A program made the translations under genes and the position numbers. The notes under the pieces are model-generated. The model was not told the origin of the DNA. It did no database searches and saw only the letters and a list, made by a program, of their open reading frames with translations. Of a stretch of DNA of 64,000 bases, positions 53,378-63,577 are shown piece by piece. Position 1 is the stretch's first letter, and each line of letters starts with the position of its first letter. The DNA is taken from contig NZ_CP023994.1 of the NCBI RefSeq assembly GCF_003194085.1, positions 1,364,001 through 1,428,000 of the forward strand. The letters run 5' to 3'. The stretch comes from Aurantimicrobium photophilum (GTDB taxonomy: Bacteria; Actinomycetota; Actinomycetes; Actinomycetales; Microbacteriaceae).

Positions 53378-54553
53378 TTAGCGCTGGCGAACAAGGGCTG
53401 TAGCAATAGCGGCAACACCCTCACCACGGCCGGTGAAACCGAGGCCATCAGTCGTGGTGGCGGAGACAGAAACAGGTGCTCCAACCCACTCGGTCAGAAC
53501 TGCCTGCGCTTCTTCACGGCGAGGACTAAAGCGGGGCTTGTTGCCAATCAATTGCACCGAGACATTGATGGGTTCAAACCCTGAAGCGGCAAGAAGTTCA
53601 ATGGTGCCCCGAACGAAGACTTCACCCGAGGCATCCGCATAGGCAGGGTCAGCAGTGCCGAAGCGGGAACCAATGTCTCCCAGACCTGCAGCAGAGAGAA
53701 GTGCGTCACAGATGGCGTGTGCCACGGCATCGCCATCGCTGTGGCCAGAGAGTTCTTTCTCTCCAGGCCAGTGCAGACCAGCAAGCCAGAGGTTTTCAGC
53801 CTCACCAAAGGCGTGAACATCGATACCGGTGCCCACACGGTGGGTGTCTGGAATACCACCGAGCACTTGGTGTGCACGGTTGAGATCCCAAGCAGTGGTG
53901 ATCTTAAAGGCGACCTCATCGCCAGGAATGGTGGTCACTGCTCCCCCATTCGCAGCAAAGACTGCTGCATCGTCGGTGTAGTCAGAGGAACCAGCAGCGG
54001 CGTAAGCCGCTTCCAGTTCAGCACGAGGGAAACCCTGTGGAGTCTGAGCTGCACGCAATTGGTCACGATCAGCAATACCCAGCACACCGCCGGTGACATC
54101 AACCTGTTTGAGAGAATCCACCACAGGTAGCGCCGGAACAATGCCTGCACCAGTTGCTTGCACAGCCATATCCACATCGGCGAACAACGTGGTGGGCGTC
54201 AGTGCACGAGCAGCGTCATGCACGAGCACTACCTCTACTGAGGACTGCACCGCTGCAAGACCTGCAGCGACCGAATCATGACGAGTAGTGCCACCGTTAA
54301 CGACAGAAACCAGTTCCTCTAAACCAGGAGCAACCTTGTGGGCAATCGCTTCGGCATCAGCAACAAAGTCTGCTGGGGCAACGACAACAACCTGCACCGG
54401 GTAGGGCAACAAGATGATCGAGCGCAATGAACGCTCAAGAAGGGTCTGACCAGCAAGGTCAACAAACGCCTTGGGAAGTGCAGCACCTAAGCGGGTACCA
54501 CTTCCTGCGGCAACGACAATGACAGCCGTCGATATGTGCAGGTCACCAGACAT
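53378..54553 (-). CDS. ispDF: Fused IspD-IspF (MEP pathway)
   Basis: 391 residues. IspD domain (1-225): [14 protein letters not shown] nucleotide loop, [19 protein letters not shown]. IspF domain (about 232-391): [11 protein letters not shown] with the metal ligands D and [17 protein letters not shown], and the C-terminal [20 protein letters not shown]. Catalyses the cytidylyltransfer and cyclodiphosphate steps of isoprenoid synthesis. In mycobacteria ispD and ispF are adjacent single genes in the same position; here they are one protein. Confidence 0.96.
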   Translation of the reverse strand: MSGDLHISTAVIVVAAGSGTRLGAALPKAFVDLAGQTLLERSLRSIILLPYPVQVVVVAPADFVADAEAIAHKVAPGLEELVSVVNGGTTRHDSVAAGLAAVQSSVEVVLVHDAARALTPTTLFADVDMAVQATGAGIVPALPVVDSLKQVDVTGGVLGIADRDQLRAAQTPQGFPRAELEAAYAAAGSSDYTDDAAVFAANGGAVTTIPGDEVAFKITTAWDLNRAHQVLGGIPDTHRVGTGIDVHAFGEAENLWLAGLHWPGEKELSGHSDGDAVAHAICDALLSAAGLGDIGSRFGTADPAYADASGEVFVRGTIELLAASGFEPINVSVQLIGNKPRFSPRREEAQAVLTEWVGAPVSVSATTTDGLGFTGRGEGVAAIATALVRQR

Positions 54554-54580
54554 GCTGAACTCGCCTGCCCACTCGCGTTG

Positions 54581-55063
54581 TTAGGACGCGAGAACCTCGT
54601 CGAGGAAGTCAGATGCCTTCTCTTCGTCGGTCTTCTTCGCCAGGGCAAGCTCGGAGATGAGGATCTGACGTGCCTTTGCAAGCATGCGCTTCTCACCAGC
54701 GGAGAGTCCGCGGTCCTGGTCGCGACGCCACAAGTCACGAACAACTTCAGAAACCTTGATGACGTCACCGGAAGCAAGCTTCTCCAGGTTTGCCTTGTAA
54801 CGGCGAGACCAGTTGGTGGGCTCTTCGGTGAAAGGAGCACGCAGAACTTCGAAGACCTGCTCAAGGCCTTCCTTGCCGATCACGTCGCGAACACCTACGA
54901 GGTCAACGTTCTCGACAGGAACCTTCACAGTGAGGTCACCCTGAACCACGTGGAGGGTCAAATAAACCTTTTCAACACCCTTGACTACGCGCTTCTGTAC
55001 TTCGGTAATCTTCGCTGCGCCGTGGTGAGGGTAAACAACTGTTTCGCCAACAATGAACTGCAT
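54581..55063 (-). CDS. carD: CarD-family RNA polymerase-binding regulator
   Basis: 160 residues from ATG 55063 ([15 protein letters not shown]). The N-terminal RNAP-interacting domain ([17 protein letters not shown]) is followed by the DNA-binding helical domain ([35 protein letters not shown] with the conserved Trp, and [15 protein letters not shown]). CarD stabilises open complexes, mainly at rRNA promoters. Position between ispDF and a divergent LpqE-like gene is the mycobacterial order. Confidence 0.95.
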   Translation of the reverse strand: MQFIVGETVVYPHHGAAKITEVQKRVVKGVEKVYLTLHVVQGDLTVKVPVENVDLVGVRDVIGKEGLEQVFEVLRAPFTEEPTNWSRRYKANLEKLASGDVIKVSEVVRDLWRRDQDRGLSAGEKRMLAKARQILISELALAKKTDEEKASDFLDEVLAS

Positions 55064-55255
55064 AAGTGTGGAGCTCCCTAAAATCAATACCCAGTTTACC
55101 ACGGCTTACTGACAGTCTTATCGGAGCCGACTTCCCACTGAGCGGTGCTGCATCTTCGGTCGTCAATGCCGCGATGCGATAAGCTCAAAGCGAAGATTTT
55201 TGCGGAATTTCTGCCCTGAATTGGGCGCCGCTCTCACACTCTGGAGGCTTTCGTC

Positions 55256-55750
55256 GTGAAGGTTCGTATTGTTGTCGCTGCTGCTCTTGCTGTTGGCGTT
55301 GCCTTGGGTACCGCTGGTTGCAACCTGATTCAGCCACAGGCCACAACAACCCCCTACGACGCAAGTGACGGCGTAGGCATCAACGTGGGTGACCTTCAGC
55401 TGCGCAACCTGATGATCATCAGCGACAACGGCGAAACCGGCAACCTTCTTATGGGTGCAGCTAACTCCACCGGTGAGGATGTGGAACTTCACATTGGTTT
55501 CGTTTCTGGCGGCACTGTTGTTGACGGACACCTCGACGTCCCCAGCAATGACAAGCAGGTCACCTCATGGGGTTCCGGTAGCGAAGACCGCATCATTCTC
55601 GGCGGCATCAACACCATTCCTGGTGGACTTCTCGAAGTAGCTTTCGAAGCTAACGGCGAGACCAAGACCGTTCTGGTACCCGTTCTCACCTCAGCTCAGC
55701 CTGAATATGAAGGTCTCGAGCCCAAGAAGGTCACCAAGATCTCTAAGTAA
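55256..55750 (+). CDS. LpqE-like lipoprotein
   Basis: 164 residues, GTG start with TGGAGG upstream. Lipobox G-T-A-G-C at about residue 22, then a compact beta-rich domain (GVGINVGDLQLRNLMIISDNGETGNLLMGAANST in outline). The position, divergent from carD, corresponds to lpqE of mycobacteria. The fold resembles copper-chaperone-like (PCuAC) proteins, but I see no clear metal motif. Function unknown. Followed by a 22-bp terminator. Confidence 0.72.
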   Translation: MKVRIVVAAALAVGVALGTAGCNLIQPQATTTPYDASDGVGINVGDLQLRNLMIISDNGETGNLLMGAANSTGEDVELHIGFVSGGTVVDGHLDVPSNDKQVTSWGSGSEDRIILGGINTIPGGLLEVAFEANGETKTVLVPVLTSAQPEYEGLEPKKVTKISK

Positions 55751-55756
55751 TCGAAT

Positions 55757-55803
55757 TACACAAGAACACCCCCGGCCAGTGGCCGGGGGTGTTCTTGTGT
55801 AAA
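55757..55803. terminator. Bidirectional terminator between lpqE-like and gpmA
   Basis: A perfect 22-bp stem (757-778 with 782-803) with an AGT loop, between convergent genes. T/A runs at both ends serve both directions. Confidence 0.9.
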
Positions 55804-55811
55804 GGCTGTGA

Positions 55812-56558
55812 CTACTTCTTGTTGCCCTGAGCAGCAACAGCGGCAGCGCCAGCTGCAGCAGCCTCGGGGTCCAGATACTCTGCTGGGCCAAGTGGGCGGA
55901 AGTTCTCGTCCAATTTGTACACCAGAGGAATACCGGTAGGAATGTTGAGCTCAGCGATGTCGTCATCAGAGATGCCATCGAGGTGCTTGACCAGTGCGCG
56001 CAGCGAGTTGCCGTGAGCGGTGACCAGAACAGTCTTGCCTGCAGCAAGGTCCTTGGTGATGTCAGATTCCCAGTAGGGAATCATGCGGTCAATAACGTCT
56101 TTGAGGCATTCTGTCGTAGGAATCGCGCCATCGATGCCGGCGTAACGCACGTCGTTGATCTGAGAGAACTCGTTGTCGTCTGCAATGGGTGGTGGTGGCA
56201 CATCAAAAGATCGACGCCAGGTCTGGAACTGCTCGGGACCATATTCAGCCAAGGTCTGTGCCTTGTCCTTGCCCTGCAGAGCACCGTAGTGACGCTCGTT
56301 GAGACGCCAGCTGCGCTTGACGGGGATCCAGAGACGGTCAGCGGTGTCCAGTGCGAGGTTTGCGGTCTGGATAGCACGGCTGAGGACCGAAGTGTAAAGA
56401 ACGTCAGGAAGAACACCTGATTCTGCAAGAAGTTCACCAGCGCGCTTGGCTTCGCCAACGCCCTGGTCGCTCAGGCGAACATCAACCCAACCTGTGAACA
56501 GGTTCTTCTGGTTCCAGTCGCTATTACCGTGTCTCAGCAAAATCAAAGTGTGCGTCAT
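55812..56558 (-). CDS. gpmA: 2,3-bisphosphoglycerate-dependent phosphoglycerate mutase
   Basis: 248 residues. Phospho-histidine in [29 protein letters not shown], a conserved R in [10 protein letters not shown] and the second His in [17 protein letters not shown]. Interconverts 3- and 2-phosphoglycerate in glycolysis. Divergent to the methyltransferase-like gene. Confidence 0.96.
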   Translation of the reverse strand: MTHTLILLRHGNSDWNQKNLFTGWVDVRLSDQGVGEAKRAGELLAESGVLPDVLYTSVLSRAIQTANLALDTADRLWIPVKRSWRLNERHYGALQGKDKAQTLAEYGPEQFQTWRRSFDVPPPPIADDNEFSQINDVRYAGIDGAIPTTECLKDVIDRMIPYWESDITKDLAAGKTVLVTAHGNSLRALVKHLDGISDDDIAELNIPTGIPLVYKLDENFRPLGPAEYLDPEAAAAGAAAVAAQGNKK

Positions 56559-56585
56559 AGCTCCAGTTTATTGGGTGGTTAACTG

Positions 56586-57407
56586 GTGAGCATGCCCGTG
56601 GGAAACATCACGCGTGGGACAACCAACGCCAATCGCTTGCGCCGAGTAGACCGGTGGATTCAAACTTGGCCTGCCCTGCGCACCACAAGTGACCCCCTCG
56701 TCATTGACTTGGGCTATGGCGCCAGTGCTGCCACCCCGGTCGAACTGGCCACCAGACTGCGCAAGACCAGGGCAGAGGTAGAGCTCCTTGGGTTGGAGAT
56801 TGACCCCGAACGCGTCACCATCGCGAAAAAGGAACTTTCCCGCTGGGAAAAAGAACACCTCATCACCTCCGACCAAGCACAGGGCATTTCTTTTGCTCGC
56901 GGTGGCTTCGAAGTCCCCGTTGCAAAGAACAGGCAACCTGTCGTCATCCGTGCTTTTAATGTCTTGCGTCAATATGACGAGCCAGAAGTCCAAGCTGCCT
57001 GGGACATGATGGTCGCCCGACTTCAGCCTGGCGGTGTTCTGGTGGAGGGCACCTGTGATGAGATTGGCCGCATCTCTAGCTGGATTGCCATCACCACAGA
57101 CGGCCCCCAAACCCTCAGCATTGCCCTCAAGCTCGACACCCTCGAGGTTCCCTCAATCGTGGCCGAGCGTCTACCCAAGGCACTCATTCACCACAATGTC
57201 CCCGGCGAGCGCATCCATGAGTTCCTCACGGCTCTGGATAAGCAGTGGCTCACTCATGCACCCTTAGGAAGTTTTGGAGCCACTCAGCGCTGGATTGCCA
57301 CAGCCCAAGGCATGAAAGAAGCAGGGTGGCCCATCATCGGCAACAAGAGCCGCTGGCGTTTGGGCGAGATCACCGTCGCTTATGAGGCGGTCACTTCAGG
57401 CAGGTAG
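56586..57407 (+). CDS. Conserved actinobacterial methyltransferase-like protein
   Basis: 273 residues from GTG, with an ATG two codons in. The SAM-binding region VIDLGYGASAATPVELATRL, then LLGLEIDPERVTIAK (acidic end of strand 2) and LQPGGVLVEGTCDEIGR suggest a class I methyltransferase. The usual D/N-x-P-F/Y is absent. The C-terminal half (KLDTLEVPSIVAERLPKALIH) is unique to the actinobacterial family. Not assigned to a substrate. Divergent from gpmA. Confidence 0.7.
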   Translation: MSMPVGNITRGTTNANRLRRVDRWIQTWPALRTTSDPLVIDLGYGASAATPVELATRLRKTRAEVELLGLEIDPERVTIAKKELSRWEKEHLITSDQAQGISFARGGFEVPVAKNRQPVVIRAFNVLRQYDEPEVQAAWDMMVARLQPGGVLVEGTCDEIGRISSWIAITTDGPQTLSIALKLDTLEVPSIVAERLPKALIHHNVPGERIHEFLTALDKQWLTHAPLGSFGATQRWIATAQGMKEAGWPIIGNKSRWRLGEITVAYEAVTSGR

Positions 57408-57412
57408 GCAAA

Positions 57413-58561
57413 TTAGCCTTCGCGTTTCACCGCACCGAGGCGTGGGAGCCTCGGAACGTTGGCGGTGCGACCAGCTTCCGGTGGAACGATAACCACCTGT
57501 GTTGCGGGAATACGTGTTCCCTCAGCATCAACGACAAGCTCTGACTCGGTGTTGGCATTGCGCTTCAAGATAGCCAGAGCAATGACGCCTTCTTCGAAGT
57601 GGCGTGCAGCACTCGTGATGTGGCCAACCTCAGTTTCCCCATCCAGCACTGCTGCACCGGCCTCGGGCAGAACAACGTCCACCCCATCCAGGCTCAGGAA
57701 TGCGAGGCGGCGAGGTGGGTGGCCAAGGTTGTGCACCTTGGCCACGGTTTCTTGACCGCGGTAGCAGCCCTTGTTGAGGTGGACTGCTGTGCGCAGCCAG
57801 TCAAACTCGTGAGGTAGAGCGTTGTCATCACCTTCAGCGGCAATGCGTGGACGCCAGGCAGCAATACGCAGTGCTTCTAAGGCGTCAGTACCAGCGAAAG
57901 AGATCACTCCTGCGGTGGCCAGGTCAACTAATTCGTTCGCAGCACTGCGAGGAACAACAGCTTCGCTGTAGTTCCAGTGTGTGCCGGGGTGTTCTTGAGC
58001 TGAGTACTGCCAGCCACCTTCGGCGACTTCATTCCAGGGGTCGTGCCAGATCACGGGGACATCAGCAGGTTGAAGAATGAGCGGAACCAAAACGTCTGGA
58101 AGTTCACCAAAGTAACCGAGGGTGAGCATCTCCGCGCTGCGGTCGATGATCTCGACCTGCTTCATGAAGCGCATCTTGAGCAGCCACTTTGTCAGCTCTG
58201 CTGATCGGCCTTCATCAACAAGGAGCCATGTGGTCTGACCATCTTCGAACACACGCATGGCGTGCTGAACGTGACCGTGGGGGTCGAGCAGAAGTGTCTC
58301 AGCACTCTGACCGGGTTTGAGATTGTCCAGGCGTTGACTCAGCAGAGAATCCAACCAGCCCAAGCGGTCTGGTCCAGAAACCTCAATCACACCGCGATCA
58401 GAAAGATCAACCAGTGCACTGCCTGCGAGCAGGCTGCGCTGCTCAGTCAGGCTGTTGCCATAGGCGGAGGCAACGCCAGTAGCTCCGACAATTGCGCCAG
58501 GAAGCGCCGTCAGAGGAGAGGGTGGCATGTCGCCGGAAGCCGACGAGGCATCGTCAGCCAT
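57413..58561 (-). CDS. ygfZ: YgfZ/GcvT-like folate-binding protein
   Basis: 382 residues. The signature KGCYRGQE in VHLNKGCYRGQETVAKVHN identifies YgfZ, which uses tetrahydrofolate and helps Fe-S cluster assembly. GcvT-like domains (SGPDRLGWLDSLLSQRLDNLKPGQ, DPHGHV) surround it. The first gene after a 36-aa membrane protein, 9 bp away. Convergent with the methyltransferase-like gene. Confidence 0.92.
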   Translation of the reverse strand: MADDASSASGDMPPSPLTALPGAIVGATGVASAYGNSLTEQRSLLAGSALVDLSDRGVIEVSGPDRLGWLDSLLSQRLDNLKPGQSAETLLLDPHGHVQHAMRVFEDGQTTWLLVDEGRSAELTKWLLKMRFMKQVEIIDRSAEMLTLGYFGELPDVLVPLILQPADVPVIWHDPWNEVAEGGWQYSAQEHPGTHWNYSEAVVPRSAANELVDLATAGVISFAGTDALEALRIAAWRPRIAAEGDDNALPHEFDWLRTAVHLNKGCYRGQETVAKVHNLGHPPRRLAFLSLDGVDVVLPEAGAAVLDGETEVGHITSAARHFEEGVIALAILKRNANTESELVVDAEGTRIPATQVVIVPPEAGRTANVPRLPRLGAVKREG

Positions 58562-58570
58562 GAGATGCGC

Positions 58571-58681
58571 TTAGCGCTGTCCCTTGAACAGCTTGTACAC
58601 AACGATGCCGGAGATCCAAGCGATGGCCAGACCGGCAACACCCAGCAGGCCGATGAAGAAAAGTTCGAGTGCGAGAAGCAT
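58571..58681 (-). CDS. 36-aa membrane protein
   Basis: ATG 58681 to TAA 58571: MLLALELFFIGLLGVAGLAIAWISGIVVYKLFKGQR in two pieces, one long hydrophobic helix and a basic tail. It sits 9 bp upstream of ygfZ, so translation could be coupled. The upstream sequence has no strong ribosome site. The composition and the end K-L-F-K-G-Q-R are typical of small conserved membrane proteins of actinobacteria. Function unknown. Confidence 0.6.
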   Translation of the reverse strand: MLLALELFFIGLLGVAGLAIAWISGIVVYKLFKGQR

Positions 58682-58805
58682 GTGACCATCATATTCCGAG
58701 GGTGGTCGTTAACCGGTAACTCGGCATTCCACACTGAGGAATACGAAATCTGGATGAAACACAAGACATTTAGGCTATTAACACCAAGTGAGACGAGGTG
58801 ACCGT

Positions 58806-59495
58806 ATGGCCAGCATCATGATTCTCGCCGCGCGCCACAACGCGGAAGTCCTTCCCGCGCTTGGATTGCTCTCACACCAGGTCAAGACCATCCCTGCAGA
58901 ACCTGCACAACTGGTCAGTGCCCCTCACAGTGACATCGTCATGGTCGATGCTCGCACCGACCTAGCCAGCGCCAAGAGCTTGTGCAAGATCTTGCAGGCC
59001 ACCGGCCTGAGTTCACCCCTTCTTCTTGTCATTACTGAAGGCGGTCTTGCTGCTGTCAGCCCTGACTGGGGTGTGGCAGATGTGATCCTGGACTCGGCAG
59101 GCCCCGCTGAAGTAGATGCTCGTATTCGCCTGGCTTTGGGCCGCGCTAACCAAGATGCACCTTCTGAGGCACGAATCTCTGCCTCCGGCATCGTGATTGA
59201 TGAAGCGTCCTACTCGGTCAAGGTCCACGACAAGCCCCTGGATCTCACCTATAAAGAATTTGAGCTTCTGCGCTTCCTGGCAACCCACCCTTCCCGTGTC
59301 TTCACGCGTGAGCAGTTGCTCAGCGAAGTCTGGGGATATGACTACTTCGGTGGTACTCGAACCGTGGATGTTCACGTTCGTCGCCTGCGCGCCAAACTCG
59401 GCGATATGGAGCAGGTCATTGGCACCGTGCGCAACGTGGGCTACCGCTTTAACGTGGCTGAAGAAACCCACGAGCACGCTTCGGTAACCTCCTAG
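58806..59495 (+). CDS. glnR: GlnR-type nitrogen regulator
   Basis: 229 residues from ATG 58806 (GAGGTGA just before). Orphan OmpR-family protein with an atypical receiver: [59 protein letters not shown] and [17 protein letters not shown] follow Streptomyces and mycobacterial GlnR closely. The phosphorylation pocket lacks the usual DD pair. The C-terminal winged helix has [26 protein letters not shown] and [12 protein letters not shown]. It controls nitrogen assimilation genes. It is followed by ppk on the same strand (37 bp). Confidence 0.92.
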   Translation: MASIMILAARHNAEVLPALGLLSHQVKTIPAEPAQLVSAPHSDIVMVDARTDLASAKSLCKILQATGLSSPLLLVITEGGLAAVSPDWGVADVILDSAGPAEVDARIRLALGRANQDAPSEARISASGIVIDEASYSVKVHDKPLDLTYKEFELLRFLATHPSRVFTREQLLSEVWGYDYFGGTRTVDVHVRRLRAKLGDMEQVIGTVRNVGYRFNVAEETHEHASVTS

Positions 59496-59532
59496 TTTCT
59501 TTACGGTCACCTGCCCGTGCCAGTATGAATGT

Positions 59533-61701
59533 ATGGCTCCGCACGAAACAGATATCGACGCCCCTGACGTCGACGATGACTTTGATGAAGTCATCCTCAA
59601 GCCTTCTGCGGATTTGCCTGCCGACCGCTTCCTTGACCGAGAGCTGAGCTGGCTCGCGTTCAACCAGCGCGTGCTGGAGTTAGCTGAAGATGAGAAGCTC
59701 CCGCTGCTCGAACGAGCCAACTTCTTGGCCATCTTTGCCAGCAACCTGGACGAGTTCTTTATGGTGCGGGTCGCAGGTCTCAAGCGCCGCATCATGACCG
59801 GTTTGGCGGTGCCCACCAACATTGGCCGAGCACCCGGTGATGTGCTCGCAGATATTTCTGCACGTGCCCACGAACTGCAGTTACGCCATGCCAAGGTGTA
59901 TCACGACAGTGTGAAGCCAGCCCTCTCCGAGGCAGGCATTCAGGTAGTCACCTGGGGTTCGCTCGATGAAGCAGACCACGAGATTCTGCACCGCTACTTC
60001 ACCGACCAGATTTTCCCGGTGCTCATGCCACTGGCTGTGGACCCTGCACACCCCTTCCCTTACATCTCTGGTCTGTCCCTCAACCTCGCTATTCGCGTGC
60101 GCAACGCGAAGACCGGAACTGAGGAGTTTGCGCGCCTCAAGGTTCCACAGATGCTGCCTCGCTTTGTGCGCGTAGACAGCCGTGAAGGCGTGGCCAGCCT
60201 GCGCTACATCGCCCTTGAAGATCTCATTGCGAACCAGCTGCAAGATCTCTTCCCCGGCATGGAGATTCTCGAGCACCACACCTTCCGTGTGACCCGCAAC
60301 GAAGACGTCCAGATCGATGAGGACGAGACAGAAGACCTCATCCAGGTCCTCGAAAAGGGTCTCCTGAAGCGCCGCTTCGGTCCCCCCATTCGCCTCGAGG
60401 TGGGCGAAGAAATGGATCCCACCACGCTGGATCTACTCATCCGTGAACTCGATATCACTGAGCAAGAGGTGTATCGCCTACCTGAGCCTTTGAACCTCGG
60501 TGGACTGTTTGAGATTGCTGGCATCAAGCGTCCTGACCTGCACTACCCACCCCACGTTCCCACCACTGCTGCGGCACTCACCACAGCAGAGGCGAACGAA
60601 CCCCGCAGCATCTTTGCCTCCATTCGCCGTGGTGATGTGCTGCTGCACCACCCCTACGAATCGTTCTCCACGAGCGTGCAGTCGTTCTTGGAGCAGGCTG
60701 CTGCAGACCCCAACGTGCTCGCTATCAAGCAGACGCTCTATCGCACCAGCGGTGACAGCCCGATTGTTCAGGCACTGATCAATGCGGCTGAAGCGGGCAA
60801 GCAAGTCCTAGCTTTGGTCGAGATTAAGGCCCGCTTTGACGAGCAGGCCAACATCAGTTGGGCTCGCAAGCTCGAGAAGGCCGGCGTTCACGTGGTCTAT
60901 GGTTTGGTGGGCCTGAAGACCCACTGCAAGTTGGCCTTGGTGATCCGCCAAGAAAAGGGCGAGCTCAAGCACTACAGCCACATCGGCACAGGAAACTACA
61001 ACCCCAAGACCAGCCGACTCTATGAAGACTTCGGTCTGCTCACCGCAGATCCTCAGGTGGGTAAAGACCTCACGCGCTTGTTCAATGAGCTCTCTGGCTA
61101 CGCCATCGAGAAGAAGTTCAAGCGTCTACTGGTTGCTCCCCTGCACCTGCGCAAGGGACTTCTCAAACTCATCCACCAGGAGACCACGAATGCCCAGGCA
61201 GGCAAGCCTGCCCGCATTCGGATCAAGATCAACTCCATGGTGGACGAGAAAATCATCGATGCGCTCTATCTGGCCAGCCGAGCTGGCGTTCAGGTGGATG
61301 TCTGGGTTCGAGGCATCAGCTCCATCAAGGCTGGGGTTCCTGGTTTGAGCGAGAACATCCGTGTTCGCTCCATCCTGGGCCGTTACCTCGAGCACTCTCG
61401 TATCTTCATTTTTGAGAACGCCGGAGACCCTCAGGTCTACATCGGCAGTGCCGACATGATGCACCGCAACTTGGATCGTCGCGTAGAAGCGCTCGTGCGC
61501 CTGCCCAACACAGAACACATCACTGAGTTGGATGAACTCTTCAATCTGGCCATGGATGACGCAACGGCGTCATGGTGGCTAGAGTCAGATGGTTCCTGGT
61601 CACGTCACACTGTTGACGCCTCAGGAGCAGCTCTCATCGATTTACAAGATCACCTGATGAAGAGCATGAGTAAGCGTCGTCGCCCAGGAGGACATCGATG
61701 A
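59533..61701 (+). CDS. ppk: Polyphosphate kinase
   Basis: 722 residues. Ppk1 domains in order: N ([43 protein letters not shown]), H, C1 with HHPYESF, C2. The autophosphorylated His is in [13 protein letters not shown], the second in [13 protein letters not shown]. Makes polyphosphate from ATP. The last 4 bp overlap the next gene (ATGA), so the two are translationally coupled, as in mycobacteria with mutT1. Confidence 0.96.
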   Translation: MAPHETDIDAPDVDDDFDEVILKPSADLPADRFLDRELSWLAFNQRVLELAEDEKLPLLERANFLAIFASNLDEFFMVRVAGLKRRIMTGLAVPTNIGRAPGDVLADISARAHELQLRHAKVYHDSVKPALSEAGIQVVTWGSLDEADHEILHRYFTDQIFPVLMPLAVDPAHPFPYISGLSLNLAIRVRNAKTGTEEFARLKVPQMLPRFVRVDSREGVASLRYIALEDLIANQLQDLFPGMEILEHHTFRVTRNEDVQIDEDETEDLIQVLEKGLLKRRFGPPIRLEVGEEMDPTTLDLLIRELDITEQEVYRLPEPLNLGGLFEIAGIKRPDLHYPPHVPTTAAALTTAEANEPRSIFASIRRGDVLLHHPYESFSTSVQSFLEQAAADPNVLAIKQTLYRTSGDSPIVQALINAAEAGKQVLALVEIKARFDEQANISWARKLEKAGVHVVYGLVGLKTHCKLALVIRQEKGELKHYSHIGTGNYNPKTSRLYEDFGLLTADPQVGKDLTRLFNELSGYAIEKKFKRLLVAPLHLRKGLLKLIHQETTNAQAGKPARIRIKINSMVDEKIIDALYLASRAGVQVDVWVRGISSIKAGVPGLSENIRVRSILGRYLEHSRIFIFENAGDPQVYIGSADMMHRNLDRRVEALVRLPNTEHITELDELFNLAMDDATASWWLESDGSWSRHTVDASGAALIDLQDHLMKSMSKRRRPGGHR

Positions 61702-62645
61702 GCACCGCCCACCCCACAACTGTGTATGCAGCAGGTGCTGTTCTCTGGCGCATCATCGGTGATGATGTTCATGTTCTTGTCATTCACCGCACCGAGCACA
61801 AAGACATCTCCCTGCCCAAAGGCAAGGTTGACCCGGGCGAAACTCTCCCCCAGACCGCTGTGCGCGAGATTCGTGAAGAAACCGGCATCAAGGTTGCCCT
61901 TGGTGTTCCCCTCGGCGCAACCGAATACGTCATGCCCAATGGCAAGAACAAGTTCGTACAGTACTGGGCGGCCGAAGTGACCACCAAGGCGATTCAGAAG
62001 TCCAAGTTTGTCCCCAACGATGAGGTCGCTGCTCTCGAATGGCTCCCGCTTGCTTCTGCCCGTGGCGAGCTCAGCTATGAGCCCGACAAGGAAATCCTCG
62101 ATAACTTTGCTGCACTGGTCAAAGACGGTGTCACCAAGACCTTCGCCGTTGTTGTGCTTCGTCACGGCAAGGCCACATCGCCTTCCGACTGGCGCGGTGA
62201 GGACGCAACCCGTCCCCTCACCGAGCGTGGTCTCACCCAAGCCCACGGCATCGTTCGCACCATTGCTGCGTGGAAGCCTAAGCGTTTCATATCCAGCACG
62301 GCAGCTCGCTGCAAGGCCACTATTGCTCCCGTTGCCAAGGCACTGGGCAAGGACGTCAAGTCCACCAACAAGATCAGCCAGGACGCCTTTGAAAGCGGCA
62401 AAGCAGATGTGCGCTCCGTGGTGGGACAGGTCGTGCGCAAGCGTAAGAGCAGTGTTATCTGCACCCACGGCCCCGTTGCCCCCGCAGTGATTCGTGAGCT
62501 TGCCCTCGCCACCGGCACTCCACGGTCAGCGGCACTCGACGAAGCCAGCATGCTCGACACCGCGTCCTTCACGGTTGTTCACCTGAGCTCGACCCACCCC
62601 TCCTCCGGCATCATTGCCGTGGAGACGCACGACTCTCAGCTCTAA
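61698..62645 (+). CDS. mutT1: NUDIX hydrolase fused to histidine phosphatase (MutT1-like)
   Basis: 315 residues. The N-terminal Nudix domain (1-145) has the Nudix box [25 protein letters not shown]-terminal phosphoglycerate-mutase-like domain (about 153-310) has [25 protein letters not shown] and a second His in ICTHGPVAP. The architecture is that of mycobacterial MutT1, which hydrolyses 8-oxo-GTP and diadenosine polyphosphates. Overlaps ppk by 4 bp. Confidence 0.92.
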   Translation: MSTAHPTTVYAAGAVLWRIIGDDVHVLVIHRTEHKDISLPKGKVDPGETLPQTAVREIREETGIKVALGVPLGATEYVMPNGKNKFVQYWAAEVTTKAIQKSKFVPNDEVAALEWLPLASARGELSYEPDKEILDNFAALVKDGVTKTFAVVVLRHGKATSPSDWRGEDATRPLTERGLTQAHGIVRTIAAWKPKRFISSTAARCKATIAPVAKALGKDVKSTNKISQDAFESGKADVRSVVGQVVRKRKSSVICTHGPVAPAVIRELALATGTPRSAALDEASMLDTASFTVVHLSSTHPSSGIIAVETHDSQL

Positions 62646-62756
62646 ATCTGCACAGGGCATGAAAATGCCGAACCGCAGTGAACGCCTCTCGGCGGAAGGC
62701 CGCTCGCAGCGGCGAATATTGGAGCCCGGGGTTACTACGGTCCGGCACTGACCAGA

Positions 62757-63386
62757 TTAGTCCAGCGCCCCGTCACGCCACAAACGAGCACACACAGCAA
62801 GCTCATGAGCTGTTTGAGTGAGCCTAGATGCCTGCAGAGTAAGGGTGGTGGCACGTTCTGGATGCGCCGCATCTGACTCGTTGGCCACAGCCGTACAGCC
62901 AGCAGAAACGATCCGGCAGAACGCGGCGGAGCGATCCAGAGCACCACTGAAGTCTCCCGTAAAGGCACCGTGCAGGATGGTGTCCGCCAGGTTCACCATC
63001 TCATCAGGACCTGCGGGTGTGGGAGCACCTGCGACCACGACATCCGCTGTGCTGAGCACAGATAGTCCTTGGCCGAAGAGCACACTCATCTGTGCGGCTT
63101 GGGCACGAATCAAGTCTCGAATCAAATACATTCGCCACAGTGCACCGGGCAGAGAGTGTGCGCTGGAGCGAGACCACAACTCAGCCAAAGTGTCGATGCC
63201 ATTGTCATCTGCAAAGGAGACAACCTTCTCGACAATGTCGGGGTGTGCTTCGTCGCGCACGCGCGAGAGCAAAGCACGAGCAGTGTCATGCGCAATAGCA
63301 GAAACCTCTGCGGGGTCATCCCCGCCTTGGAACGCACTGAACTCATGCCCAGCAAAGAGTGCTGGCTTTCGGTAAGGCGCGGTCAT
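62757..63386 (-). CDS. Conserved actinobacterial helical protein, unknown
   Basis: 209 residues, all-alpha by composition, no signal or TM. Stretches such as LPGALWRMYLIRDLIRAQAAQMSVLF and LTLQASRLTQTAHELAVCARLWRDGALD look conserved, but I cannot name a domain. It is divergent from the 52-aa membrane protein gene and convergent with mutT1-like. The reading frame has good codon bias and no overlap with other genes. Confidence 0.65.
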   Translation of the reverse strand: MTAPYRKPALFAGHEFSAFQGGDDPAEVSAIAHDTARALLSRVRDEAHPDIVEKVVSFADDNGIDTLAELWSRSSAHSLPGALWRMYLIRDLIRAQAAQMSVLFGQGLSVLSTADVVVAGAPTPAGPDEMVNLADTILHGAFTGDFSGALDRSAAFCRIVSAGCTAVANESDAAHPERATTLTLQASRLTQTAHELAVCARLWRDGALD

Positions 63387-63418
63387 GTATTCATTCTCCC
63401 CCGGGTTAGGGTGAAGTC

Positions 63419-63577
63419 ATGGACACAATCGTCTTCGCGCTGATCTTGGTATCAGCCTTACTCATCATTTTTGTCAAGAAGCGTTGGGTCGTCGTACTCG
63501 GCTACTCCATTGCTTTCGTGGCCACGGCTGCCTTGTTCGCGCACCACGTCACCAGCACCCTGGATTTGAGCTTCTAA
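63419..63577 (+). CDS. Small membrane protein (52 aa)
   Basis: ATG 63419 (MDTIVFALILVSALLIIFVKK), a first helix, then RWVVVLGYSIAFVATAALFAHHV as a second helix, ending LDLSF. Its TAA overlaps the next ATG by one base (TAATG), so it is coupled to the DsbB-like gene. It is probably a small partner of that protein. A GGGTTAGGGTG stretch upstream has no clear ribosome site. Confidence 0.65.
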   Translation: MDTIVFALILVSALLIIFVKKRWVVVLGYSIAFVATAALFAHHVTSTLDLSF

